A program made the translations under genes and the position numbers. From Sapria himalayana (lineage: Eukaryota; Streptophyta; Magnoliopsida; Malpighiales; Rafflesiaceae): a stretch of DNA of 64,000 bases. How positions within the stretch are numbered: position 1 is the first letter of the stretch; every line of letters begins with the position of its first letter. Shown piece by piece: positions 1 to 12,475 of the stretch. Below the pieces are notes generated by a model. The model saw only the letters and a list, made by a program, of their open reading frames with translations, had not been told where the DNA came from and ran no database searches. Location of the stretch: assembly GCA_029783825.1 (NCBI GenBank), contig JAREIK010002641.1, positions 229,583-293,582 on the forward strand, written 5' to 3'.

Positions 1-2517
1 ATCTGTCTTATGTGTCTGTCTATCTGTATGTCGTCCGTTTCTAATTTTTTTATTTGTGTCCTTATCTTTTTATCTATCTATCTAACTTTTTTTCTTTCTA
101 TCATTATATCTTCTATTCTCTATTATCTATCTATCAATATGTCTATCTTTCTATCTATCTATTTGTATATCTTGTTATCTCTCTATCATATATTTATTTA
201 TCGGTTATCCCTATATAGTTCTACTTGTCTATCTATCCATTATCAATATGACTTTCTATCTATATTTTGTATATACTATGTATATATCTTTCTATCTAAT
301 CTACCTACCTGTGTATCTTCTATCAGTCTTTTTGTCTAATTGTTATCAGTCTCTCTGTCTATCTATCTATCTATCTACCAATCTGGATATGTGTTAATCT
401 ATTTATTTGTATATCTCGCCTATCTGTCTATGTGTCAATCTATTTTTATCTCGATCTAATTATCTATATATCTTTATATATATATATTCTGTATATTTGT
501 CGATCTGACAATGTGTCTATCTATTTAGTTTTGTTTATCTATCTTCTCTTTATTTGTCTATTTGTCTATCTTTTTATCTTTTTATCTATCTATCTATTTG
601 TATATCTGTCTATCTATCTATCTGTCTATTTGTCTATATGTCTATCTGTCTATCTAATTATCTTTATATCTTTATATATATTCTTTATATTTGTCGATCT
701 TACAATGTGTCTATCTATCTTCTCTTTATTTATCTATTTGTCTATCTATTTATCTATTTATCTATCTATCTATCTATTTGTATATTTGTCTATCTATCTA
801 TCTGTCTATTTGTCTATCTGTCTACTGTCTATCTATCTATTTATCTAACTAACTAACTATCTATCTATCTATTTATCTATATGTTAATCTCTCTATCTAT
901 CTATTTCTCCCTTTGTCTATTTGTCCATCTATCTATCTGTCTATCTATCTGTCTATCTATCTATCTCTATATCTATCTATATGGTTGATCTGTCTATCTC
1001 ACTATATATCTATCAGTTTATCAGTTTATCTCTTTATCTATCTACTTGTCTATCTGTCTATTTATCTCTCTAACTATCTTTATATCTGGCTATTTGTGTA
1101 TATGTATATCTGTCAATCAATCAATCTATCTATCTGTCTGTCTATCTATCTTTATGTTTATCTGTCTATTTGTCTTTCCATCTAACTATATATTTGCCTA
1201 ACTATCCATTGGTCTATCTGTCTACATGTCTATCTATTTATTTATCTACCTGTTTATCTATCTATCTATATGTCTGTCTAACTTTCTATCTGTTTATTTG
1301 TCTATCAATGTATCTGTTCATATCTCTATCTATATATCTATTTTTCTATCTATATGGCCTATTTGTCTAACTCTCTATATGTCTATATGTTTATCAGTTA
1401 ATCTGTTTATTTATTTAATTGTCTATCTATATTTCAATTTATCTAACTATATTTCTATCTGTCTATTTGTGTATATGTATATCTATTTATCTATTTATCT
1501 ACTTATCAATCAATCTATCTATCCATCTATCTATCTATTTATTTATCTTTCTATCTATCTATCTGTTTATGTGTCTATCGATCTATCTATCGATCTATAT
1601 ATCAATCTTTCAGTCTAGCATTCTATTTGTCTATCTTCATATTTGTCAATCTATCTACTTGTCTATCTGTTTATCTATCTATCTCTTTATCAATCAATCA
1701 ATCAATCAATCAATCTATTTATCTATCTCTCTCTCTCTCTATCTGTCGACTGATCTATCTGTCAATCTATCTATCTTTTTATTTGTCCATCTTTCTATCT
1801 TTCCATCTATCTATATATCTATGTATCTAATGTCAAATGGTATATTTGTCTATCTCTTTATATGTCTATTTGTTTATTGGTTTCCCTCTTTATCTATCTA
1901 CTTGTCTATATGTCTATCAATCTTCCTAATGATTTTTCTATCTGTTTATGTGTTTATATGACTATCTATCTATATGTCTATCTATCTATGAGTCTATCTG
2001 TCTATGTATAAATCTATTTATCTATCTATCTGCCTATCTTTATATCTATCTATCTATATATGTATCTATCTGTCTATAAGTCTATCTATGTATCTTTGTA
2101 ACTATCTATATATCTATATGGTCCATCTATCTATCTTTTTATCTGTATATCTGTTTATCAGTTTATCTATTTAACTATCTACTTGTCTATCTATCTATCT
2201 ATTAATATGACTATTTTCTATCTATCTTTTTATGTATATGCCTAACTATCTATCAATCTATCTATATTTGTATTTGTATATCAAACTATTTGTCTATCTG
2301 TCTATATATCTCTCTGTCTATCTGTGTATCTATGTATCTGTGTATAATTCTATCTATCTGTATATCTATATATCAATCTATCTAACTATGTATCTATCTA
2401 ACTATCAATCAGTTTATCTGTATATCTATATATATCTATCTATCTATCGATCTATACATAGGTCTATCTATCTCTCTCTGAATGTCTATTTGAATGTGTC
2501 TATCATCTATGTGTCGA

Positions 2518-2556
<39 letters not shown>

Positions 2557-3108
2557 TTATTTATTTATTTCTTCTATATGTCTCCCCGTAAGTCTATTTG
2601 TATATCTGTTTGTCTATTTGTCTATATGTATATCTATCTTTTTATCTATATATTGTCTGTCTATCTATCTTCTATCTATGTGTGTGTCTATCTATCTATT
2701 TGTTTGTCTATCTATTTGTCTGTATATCTATCTATCTATCTATCTGTTTGTATATCTATCTATCTATCTATCTGTCTATCTTTCTATTAGTCTGTCTATA
2801 AGGTCTATCTGTCTATCTGTTTATCAATCTATTTGTATCTATGTCTATATATATATATATTTATCTATAATTCCATCTATCTTTCTGTCTTTTTTATATC
2901 TATCTATAATGTCAATCTTTCTATCTCTCTATTTATCTATCTGTTTATCTATTTATTAGTTTATCTCTTTATATATTTACTTGTCTATCTATATATCTAT
3001 CTATCTTACTATCTTTCTATATGTCTATTTTTATATATGTCAATCTGTCTATCTCTCTAAATGTCTATCTGTTTGTGTATATCAATTATCTTCTTATCTA
3101 TCTATCTA

Positions 3109-3146
<38 letters not shown>

Positions 3147-4045
3147 CTATTTGTATACTTGTCTGTATTTCTGTCAATTTGTCTTATTTTCTTTCTATTT
3201 TTCTATTTATCTATCTATCTATCAATCAAATTATATATCTATCTTTCTATCTTTCTATATGTCTTACTATCTATATCTCTATCTATCTGGCTATCTATCT
3301 ATCAGCCTATTTGTTAATTTTTCTATCGATCTATCAGTCTACCTATATATCTATCTACCAATCAATTTGTCTGTCTATATATTTATATATCTATCTATAT
3401 ATCACACAATCTATCAATCAATCTATATATATATCTATCCGTCTATAAGTCTATAAGTCTATCTATCTATCTGACTAGCTGTCTATCTATCTATCTACCT
3501 TTCATCTATTTGTTTATCTATCTATCTGTCTATATATGTATCTGTCTATCTGTCTATATGTCTATAAATCTAACTGTCAATCTATCAAACTATCAATATA
3601 TCTATCTATATATCAATATATCTATCTTTCAGTCTTTCTATCTATCTGTCTATCAGTGTATTTAACTATCTATCTATCTATATATTAGTCTATATGTCTT
3701 TATGTCTAACTATCAATCTATCTATTATGCTATCTGAATTTCTGTCTATCTATTTATTTGTCTCTCTCAATATATATCTATTTTATTATCTTTCTATTTT
3801 GACTATCTAGTCTATCTTTATATCTGGCTATCTACACATCTATCTGTCTGTCTATTAATCGATATGTCTATCTGTCAATTTGTCTATCTATCTATTAGTT
3901 TATATTTATATCTTTCTATCAATCTATCAATATGTAAATTTTTCAATCTATTTATCTATATATGTGTCTATCTGTTTATCTGTCTATCTGTTTATCTGTC
4001 TATCTTTCAATCTGTCCATCTGTCTATCTACCTTTCTTTCTATCC

Positions 4046-4077
<32 letters not shown>

Positions 4078-6850
4078 GTCTATATGTCTATCTATCTATG
4101 TGTCTGTCTGTCGATATATCTATTTGTCTATCTAACTATCAAAATATATATCTATCTATATATTTGTCTGTCTATCTATCTATCTGTCTGATTGTGTGTG
4201 TATGTGTTTATTTGTTTGTTTGGCTGTCTATGTATTTTCTATATGTCTTTGTCTGTCTTTCTATCTGTGTGTGTGTGTGTCTGTCTGTCTATGTATCTTC
4301 TTATCTGACTATTTATCTGTCTATGTGTCAATTTGTCTATATATCTATCTGTGTATATGTGTGTCTATCTATCTGTCTATCTAATTGTCTTTTTGTCTAT
4401 CTATCAATATGTCCATCTATCTACCTACCTATCTATCGATCTATCTATCTATCTATCTATCTACCTACCTATCTATTTTTCTATCTATTTACCTATCAAT
4501 TTCTTTGGTAAACTATTTACCTATATATCTGTGAATCTATCTGTCTGTCTATCTGCCTATTTGGCTATCTAGCTATCTATCTATCTATCCATGTGTTTAT
4601 CTATCAATATAATTATCAATTTATCTACCTAACTACTTATCTATCTATCTGTAAATCTATATAGCTATCTATTTTTATATCCATCTATCTTACTATATGT
4701 CTATCAATCTATTTTTTATCTCTCTCTCTCTCTCTCTATCTGCCTATTTACTATTTTTCTATCTATCTATGTATGTTTCTATCTATTTGCCTATCTGTCT
4801 ATCTATCTATCTTTCGATCTGTCTATTTTCTATTTTATCTATCTGTCTATTTGTGTATGTATCTATCTGTCTATCTATCTATCTGTCTATCTATCTGTTT
4901 ATGTCACTATCTATATATCTATCTTTATGTCTTCTACTATTTGTCTATCTATCTATTTGTCTGTCTATCCGACAATCTATCTATTTTTATGTTTTTGTTT
5001 ATCTATCTTATGTCTATATGATTATCTGTCTATCTACCTTTCTGTCTATCTTTCTTCCTATCTAATATCTATCTATCTATCTACCTATTTGTCTATTTAT
5101 CTATTATTCTATCTATCTATATGTCAATATGTGTTTCTATATATCTTGCAATCAATCAATCAATATGTCTGTCTATCTATCTATCTATCTATCTATCTAT
5201 CACTCTATCTATCAATCTGTCCATATATCTATCTATTTATCTATCGATTTGTCTATCTATCTATTTGGTCTATATATCTATCTCTTTATCTATCTATCCA
5301 TCTGTATAGCTTTTTATCTCTTTGTCTATCTACTTGTCTATCTATCTAACTAATTAATTGACTATCTTTCTATATGTCAAATTGTGTATATATTTATATG
5401 TCTATCAATCTATTTGTCTATCTATCAATTTTTCTATCGAACAATTTGTCTATCAGTCAGTCTGTCTATTTGTCTATATGTCTATATGTCTATCTATCTT
5501 TCTGTCTATCTATATGTCTATATATCTATCTATCTGTCTAGCTATCAATCTGTCTATCTATCTAACTGTCTATCTTCTTTCTATTTGTTAATCAATCTAT
5601 AAGTCTATTTGTTTATTTCTCTATCTATCTATATGGTCTATCTGTCTATCTCTTTATCGATCTATCTATCTATTTATCTGTTTATTTCTTTATATATCTA
5701 CTTGTATATCTGTCTATCTATCAATGTGACTATCTTTATATCTTTCTATTAGTGTATATGTCTATCTATCTGTTTGTATATCTATCTTTTTATATGTTTA
5801 TCTGTCTATTTATCTATCCATTTATATGTCTATCTATATGTCTGTCTGTCTATCTAATTATCTATCTGTCTATCTATCTATCTCTCTTTTTATTTATATG
5901 GTTTATCTGTCTATCTCTCTATCTATCTATCTGTCTATTTATTTATTGGTTTATCTTTTTATCTATCTACTTGTATGTCTGTGTATTTGAATATCTATCA
6001 GTCTAATTGTTTGTCTGTTTTCTATCTATCTTTCTGTCTGTCTGTCTATTTGTCATCTATCTTCTATCTTTATGTGTATTTGTCTATCTCTCTTTTTGTC
6101 TATTTGCCTATTTGTCAATCTATCCAACAATCTAATTATTTATCTTTATATCTTTCTATCTATATATCTATCTGTATGTCTATCTATCTATATGTCTATC
6201 TATCTATATGTCAATCTATCTAGCTATCTATCTATTTATCTTTCCATGTCTATCTTCCTATTTGTCTATTTATCTATCTGTCTGTCTGTCTGTCTATCTA
6301 TCTGTATATCTATCTATCTATCTATATATCTATCTATCTGTCTGTCTGTCTTTCTATCTATCTATCTGTCAATCTATTTATCTATTTATCTATCGATCTA
6401 TCTATTTGTCTATCTATTTATCTGTCTATCTGTCTATCTGTCTATCTATTTGTCTGTTTGTCTATCTATCTTTCTATATGTATATATTGTCTTTATGTCT
6501 ATCTGTCTATCTATCTATCTATCTATCTGTCTGTCTGTCTATCTATCTATCTGTCTGTCTGTCTATCTATCTATTTATGTCTATCTTTCTATCTATCTAG
6601 CTATATATCTTTCTATCTCTCTATGTGTATATCTATCTATTTGTCTATTTGTCTGTCTTTCTGTCTATTTGTCTATCTGTCTATGTGTCTATATGTTTAT
6701 CTGTCTATCTATCTATTTGTCTATATGTGTATTTGTCTATATATTTATCTGTCTATCTTACTATCTATCTATCTATCTATCTATCTATCAGTCTATAGTC
6801 TTTATGTCTATCTGTATATCTATCTATCTGTATATCAGTTTATCTCTTTA
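1..6850 (+). repeat. Degenerate TATC/GATA array, block 1
   Basis: Almost every base belongs to runs of TATC/TGTC/TTTC/TATA-type tetranucleotides, read as TATC on the + strand. There are short (TA)n tracts, for example near 2520-2551 and 3112-3141, and TGTG patches near 4190-4280. Long open frames on the + strand encode only Tyr-Leu-Ser-Ile style repeats, because TATC read in threes has no stop in any frame; they are not genes. The word CTCTTTATCTATCTACTTG or a close variant recurs near 1030, 2965, 5690 and 5955. The block ends abruptly at TATCTCTTTA, inside that word, where the hAT insertion begins. Confidence 0.97.
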
Positions 6851-7239
6851 ACAAAAATCATAAAGTCACAAAGCCAAATGCCCATACCAAATAAAATACA
6901 ATGTAAATAAAACTAAGTACTAAACATTGAAATCAAAAATCTTAATCAAGCATAACGCATAAGCATAAGCATAATTGTAACATAAGTGTCAATGTCAGCG
7001 TAGGCATCTCACAATCCCACAATCATCAACCGTCAGGTATCAAGTGACAACCTCATCAATCATTTATCATCGTATCATTATCATTCTCGACCTCAAAATC
7101 AAAATATCTAATTTATGGATCATCATCAGCAATTAACTCCTCCGCTTTTACTGTTGTCCTAGTCACAAGTCCCAGCATGATTTTGGATCCTAAATCTCGA
7201 ATCCTCTCAATCCTTCATGCATGCTAAAGCCTCAACAAT

Positions 7240-7530
7240 ATATGGATATAATCTTAATCTCCTATCTGAAATCACATTTTCTACAATCGAAAAAGCAGAC
7301 TCTGATGCTACACTCGATACTAGAGAAGTCAAAGATCCCATGCCATCTTAGATAGCATTGAAATAGTGGACTCAAAAGATTTTCATCATTATAATAAATC
7401 AAGATTCTTAGTATCAGAATTTGAGCAGATTGAGTAGTAATTGGCATCTAAATACCAAAAAAGCTTGCTCCTATTTGACGATCCACCTCGTGGTTCCCCC
7501 ACTATAACTGAATGGAAATTTCGTTGTCTA
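7240..7530 (-). pseudogene. hAT transposase C-terminal dimerisation domain, broken
   Basis: Reading the minus strand gives VSSVASESAF, the hallmark core of the hAT C-terminal dimerisation domain. After a one-base frame change it continues as SIVENVISDRRLRLYP and then VEALACMKD, matching the usual run of variable linker, D-R-R, L-P and E-A-L-x-C-x-K-D. Upstream on the same strand, WWGNHEVDRQIGA resembles the Trp-Trp segment that precedes the core. The intact protein would be roughly 600-700 residues; only about the last 90 are recognisable, with a frameshift and stops. It is not functional. The domain assignment is firm from the motif; the exact hAT subfamily is not determined. Confidence 0.78.
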
Positions 7531-7720
7531 CAAATATTGTATCCATGTCTGTTCTCGGAGTCTCACTACTACTATCATCAAACCTAGTATCATAGTAATT
7601 GGTATTAGCAGCTTCAAACTACCGACATTTGTGTAAGATTTTCATTTTCTAAATTTAAATTAATTTATTAGTATTTGTAAATTAATTATGTAAAGACTTC
7701 TGACATGTGTAGATTAAAGA

Positions 7721-7745
7721 GTAGAGAGAGAGAGAGAGAGAGAAA
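7721..7745. repeat. (GA)n microsatellite
   Basis: A short pure run of GA dinucleotides inside the hAT fragment. A second, weaker GA-rich patch lies near 7938-7965. Confidence 0.9.
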
Positions 7746-8209
7746 GTAAAAAACTAATTAATTTTAAATATTATGTAAAGACTTAAGAGTTTTAGTTAAC
7801 TAATTAAAAAAATAGAAATATCCATTAAGCAATGTAAAGGTAAAGCACGTACACGACAAATCCAACTTCCAAAGACCAAAGCAAACACCAACCAAAGCCA
7901 AGCTAGAGTTGCGAGACCCAAAAAGTCGAGACAAAATTCCGAGAGAGAGAATTTTAAGAGAGAGATTTGAGTGAAAGTATGAGAATTTATGTTTTTGAAA
8001 AACATAAAAATTAGACAGAGGGGGAGGGGCTTTTATAGAATAATAAAAAGAAAGTTATTATAAAAAAAGGTTTTTTTGATTATTTTTATTATTTTATTTA
8101 TTCTTTGGGGCAGAATAATGTGAGCGATCAGATTCTGCTCCATAGTTGCTGAAGTCGAAATACAACGTATTAAATTAAAAATTTTTAAATTTTTTTTAAT
8201 TCTTTAAAC

Positions 8210-8525
8210 CGTTGGGGAATGGATTGAGGGGGGAAGGGATGGAAATTGGAATCGGATCCGAGTGGTTTCTAAATCCATTGGGCTTAGCCGTTGGGGTGGT
8301 TTCTCGGCTAGTGCCGAGGTACCTTGCCCATGGGCCATGGTACCATGATGTGTCGATGCCAACCGAGGTTCGGTTGGTCTCAGCACAGCATGGCACGAAT
8401 CATGCCATGAGTAGAACCAGCTCATCAGGGGCACGAAAAATTGTAGTGCCATGCTAGGCTGGGCATGGTCAAATTGTGATGTGCCTCATGTTTGCCTACC
8501 TGCCCTGGCCAATTTGACACCTCTA
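8210..8525 (-). mobile_element. hAT terminal and subterminal region
   Basis: This is the most GC-rich stretch of the window. It contains imperfect palindromes, such as two GGTACC copies around GCCCATGGGCC (8318-8343) and CCAACCGAGGTTCGGTTGG (8359-8377), and repeated GGCATGG/CATGGCAC words. It ends in the terminal motif TTTGACACCTCTA at 8513-8525. Such subterminal repeats are typical transposase-binding regions of hAT elements; that role is inferred here. Open frames crossing this stretch on both strands look like by-products of its composition. Confidence 0.6.
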
Positions 8526-9235
8526 TCAATCTCTTATGTTTCAATGTGACTTTCTATTTATCTATATGTGTATATGTCTATCTATCTATCTGTCTGTCTA
8601 TCTATTTATCATTATTTTTTTCTTTCTATATGTCTACCTATCTATCTGTTTATCTATCTATATGTCTATATGAAATTTGTCTATCAATCAATCAATCAAT
8701 CTGTCTATCTTTCTATTTGTCTATCTATGAAATTTGTATATATGGTCTATATGTCTATCTTTATATCTGTATATCTTACTATTTATTTTTTGATTTATCT
8801 TTTATATATCTAATTGTCCATCTGTATATCTATCTATCTATCTATCTGAGTATCTCTCTATCTATCTATTTGTGTATATATCTATCTATCTTTCTTTCTA
8901 AATGTTAATGTATTTACTTGACTATCTTTCTATCTGTCTGTTTGTGTATAGGTTTATTAATCTCTATCTAAATGTCTATCTATATGTGTATATCTATTAT
9001 ATACCCACTATATATATATATATATATTTGTGTTTATATGGCCATGTATTTGTAAATCGACCTATTTGTTTGTTAGTCTATTTTTCATTCTATCAATAAG
9101 TTGGACTGTCTGTCTAACTATTTTCTGTCTGTATGTGTGTCTGTCTATCTCTCTATTTGTCTATTTGTATGCTTTTCTATCTATATATCTATCTATCTTT
9201 ATATCAATCTAACTATTTATCTATCTATATATCTA

Positions 9236-9268
<33 letters not shown>

Positions 9269-9655
9269 TGATGTGTCTACGTGTCTATTGGTTTAGCTGT
9301 CTATTTTTGAAACTTTCTAACTATCTGTCTATATGCCAATCTATTTATCATTCTATCTATCTATCTGTTTATCTATCTATCTATCTTTTTATCAACATTC
9401 TATCTATTTGGTCTCTCTATTTATTTGTCGATCTATCTATATGTCTATCTCTCTATCTATTTATCTACCTATTTTCCTATCTATCTATCTTTCTATTAGT
9501 AAAACTTTTCATTGGTTTATCTCTTTATCTATATTCTTGTCTGTCTATCTATCTATTTATATGTCAATCTTGTTATCTGTATATCTGTCTACATGCATAT
9601 TTGTGTATTTATGTATCTGCCTATATGTAGATCTATCTATCTATCTATATGTTTA

Positions 9656-9707
<52 letters not shown>

Positions 9708-10612
9708 TTTTTGACTATCTGTCTATCTTGATATCTATCTATCTGTCTATTTGTCTATCTATCTATTTGTCTATTAGGCTTTAAGACTTTATGTCATTCT
9801 GGAAATCTATCAATCTATCTATATGTCTATCTATCTTTCTAACAATTTGTCTATCTCTTTATTTTTGTTTATCTATGTTCTATAAATTTGTCTATCTGTC
9901 TATCAATTTATCAATCATTTATTGATCAGTCTATCTGTCTATAGGTGTAATTATCTATCCGTCTGTCTGTCTGACTATATATATAATTATTTATATGTTT
10001 GTCTACCAATCTATCTATCTGTCTACCTGTCAATCTATCAATCTATCAATCTATCTCTTAATCTATCTATTTATTTATCTATCTATCTTTCTTTCTATTT
10101 TTCTATATGATTATTTGTTTATCTATCTATCTGTTTATCTGTCTATTTGTCTATTTGTCTATCTATCAATATGGTTTATCTATCTATCTCTCTTTATCTA
10201 TATATATATATATATATATCTATCTATCTATCTATCTAATTATTTAATTATCTTTCTATCTGTCTATCTATTTATCTATCTATCTATATGTAAATATGTT
10301 TATCTATCTATTTGTCTATCTATATATCACTCTACCTACCAATCTGTCTATGTGTATATTTGTTTATTTATCTATCTGTATATTTGTCAATCGGTCTGTC
10401 TATCTATCTGTCTATCACTATATATGTCTATCTATCTATCTAACTATTTATCTATCAATCTATCTATTTGTCTATCAGTCTATCCGCCTATCTATATATT
10501 TGTCTATTTATCTTTTATCTATCTTTCTATGTGTCTATTTGTCTATCTCCCATATGTTTTTTGTATTTATGTATGTCTGTATATCTGTCTATTTATCTAT
10601 ATATCAATATGC

Positions 10613-10841
10613 CAATCTGTCAATCTGTCTATTTATTTATCTATCTATATGTTTATCTGTCTATATTGTCTAAATATATATCTATCTATCTATTTAACTG
10701 TCTATATGTCTATCCATCGATATATCTATATATCTATTGATCTATTTGTCTATCTGTCTATTTGTCTATATGTCTTTCTATCTGTCTATTTGTCTATATG
10801 TCTTTCTATTGATCTATCTCTCGCTCTCTATTTGTATATCA

Positions 10842-10876
<35 letters not shown>

Positions 10877-10990
10877 GTGTGTGTGTGTGTGTGTGTCTGT
10901 GTCTGTGTCTGTGTGTCTGTCTATTTGTCTATCTGTCGATCTATCTATCTGTCAATCTATCAATCTATCAATCTGTCAATCTGTCAATCT
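10613..10990 (+). repeat. Segmental duplication within the array, copy 1
   Basis: This segment is closely repeated about 960 bases downstream. Shared distinctive words, in the same order, include TATTGTCTAAATATATA, CCATCGATATATC, CTCTCGCTCTCTATTTG and then a GTGTGTGT patch followed by GTCTGTC. This order cannot arise from independent slippage of a tetranucleotide. Confidence 0.85.
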
Positions 10991-11576
10991 ATCCATCTAA
11001 CTACTATCACTCTATTTAATTGTCTATTTGTCTATGTGTTTATGGGTCTATGTGTCTATCTGTTTATCTATCTATCTAGTCCATTTGTCTATATATATAT
11101 ATATATATCTTTCTCTCTATCTATCTATCTATATGTCTTTATTTGTATATATTTATCTGTCTATCTATCTTTCTTTGTATCCATCTATATGTCTATCTTT
11201 TTATATGTCAACTGTCTATATGTTAATCTGTCTATCTATTTATCTATCTATATGTTTATCTGTCTATATGGTCTATATATATATATATATATATATATCT
11301 ATATATCTATCTGTCTGTTTGTCTGTATGTCTTTCTATCTATCTATCTATCAGTCTGTCTATCTATCTGTCTATCTATCTATCTGTCTATATATCTAACT
11401 GTTTGTATGAAATCTATCTATATGTCTATCTGTCTATCTATCTATCTGTTTATCTACCTATCTATTTGTCCGTCTATTTGTCTATATATATATATATAAT
11501 ATATATCTCTCTCTATCTATATATCTCTCTTTCTTTGTGTCTATCTATCCGTCTATCTATATTTATATCATTATGT

Positions 11577-11890
11577 CAATCTGTCAATCTGTCTATTTAT
11601 TTATCTATCTATATGTTTATCTGTCTATATTGTCTAAATATATATATATCTATCTATCTATTTAACTGTCTGTATGTCTATCCATCGATATATCTATATA
11701 TCTATTGGTCTATTTGTCTATCTGTCTATTTGTCTATATGTCTTTCTATCTGTCTATATGTCTTTCTATCTATCTATCTCTCGCTCTCTATTTGTATATC
11801 TATCTATCTATCTATCTATATGTGTGTGTGTGTGTGTGTCTGTCTGTCTATATGTATATCTGTATATCTATCTGTATATCTATCAATCTG
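11577..11890 (+). repeat. Segmental duplication within the array, copy 2
   Basis: Partner of the segment starting at 10613. The offset drifts from 964 to 960 bases, showing small indels since duplication. Copy 2 has TATC repeats where copy 1 has a (TA)n run before the GTGT patch. Confidence 0.85.
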
Positions 11891-12211
11891 TTTATCTGTG
11901 AATCTGTCTATCTGTATATCTATCTTTATGTCTATCTCTTTATCTATCTATCTATCTATCTATATATCACTCTATTTGTCTATCTTTCTATCTGTCTGTC
12001 TATCTATCTATCTATCTATCTTTGTGTCTATCTGTCTATCTATCTGACTATATGTATATTTATCTATATGTCTACTATCTATTTGTATATCTATCTATCT
12101 ATTTGTCTATTTGGATATCTGTCTATCTGTCTATCTATCTATGTATCTGTCTATCTGTCTAATTGTATATCTATCTATCTAACTATCTATCTATTTGACT
12201 ATGTATTTATC

Positions 12212-12252
<41 letters not shown>

Positions 12253-12475
12253 GTCTGTCTATCTATCTATCTATATGTCTATCAGTCTATCTATCTTTCT
12301 ATCAATCTTTGTATATGTCTATCAGTCTATCTATCCATCTGTTTATTTGTCTATCAGTCTATATGTCTAAATTTCTATATGTCAATCTATATATCTGTAT
12401 CAATCTATTCTATATGTTTATCTATCTATTTGTCTATATACTTATCTTTTTATTTATCTATCTGTCTAACCTGAT

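Larger units (their letters stand above)
6851..8525 (-). mobile_element. hAT-type DNA transposon fragment
   Basis: This is ordinary-complexity sequence between two blocks of TATC array. On the minus strand it holds the end of a hAT transposase (near 7240-7530). Its right end reads TTTGACACCTCTA, which on the minus strand is TAGAGGTGTCAAA, the form usual for hAT termini. No matching terminus is visible at the left junction, and the zinc-finger and central transposase regions are missing, so the copy is internally deleted and truncated. The flanks ATCTCTTT (6842-6849) and ATCTCTTA (8529-8536) agree at 7 of 8 positions and could be a decayed 8-bp target duplication, but the repetitive flank makes chance agreement easy. 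Confidence 0.7.
8526..12475 (+). repeat. Degenerate TATC/GATA array, block 2
   Basis: This continues the tetranucleotide array in the same orientation as block 1. It resumes with TTTCAATGTGACTTTC and later TGTGTATATGTC, the words that normally follow the CTCTTTATCTATC word, so the array once ran through the hAT site. It contains (TA)n tracts at 9659-9704, 10200-10220, 10843-10868, 11091-11109, 11277-11299 and 12218-12250, and (TG)n patches near 10869-10915 and 11820-11840. The + strand is open for 467 codons (9995-11398) purely because of repeat composition. Confidence 0.97.

Noticed and set aside
1..6850. CRISPR-like array because of regular short repeats
   Set aside because: There are no conserved direct repeats of 20-40 bases with unique spacers; it is a degenerate tetranucleotide in plant DNA.
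8212..8457. An 81-codon + strand frame in the GC-rich stretch as a gene
   Set aside because: It lies in the terminal region of a hAT element, is open on both strands and has no recognisable domain.
6842..8536. A firm 8-bp target duplication for the hAT fragment
   Set aside because: The flanks agree at 7 of 8 positions, but the word is common in the array and the left terminus is missing, so I kept it only as a possibility.
9995..11398. A 467-codon open frame, and similar long frames such as 57621-59018, as membrane protein genes
   Set aside because: They consist only of Ser/Ile/Tyr/Leu/Val/Cys repeats, overlap in all three + frames and follow directly from the TATC repeat, which has no stop on this strand.
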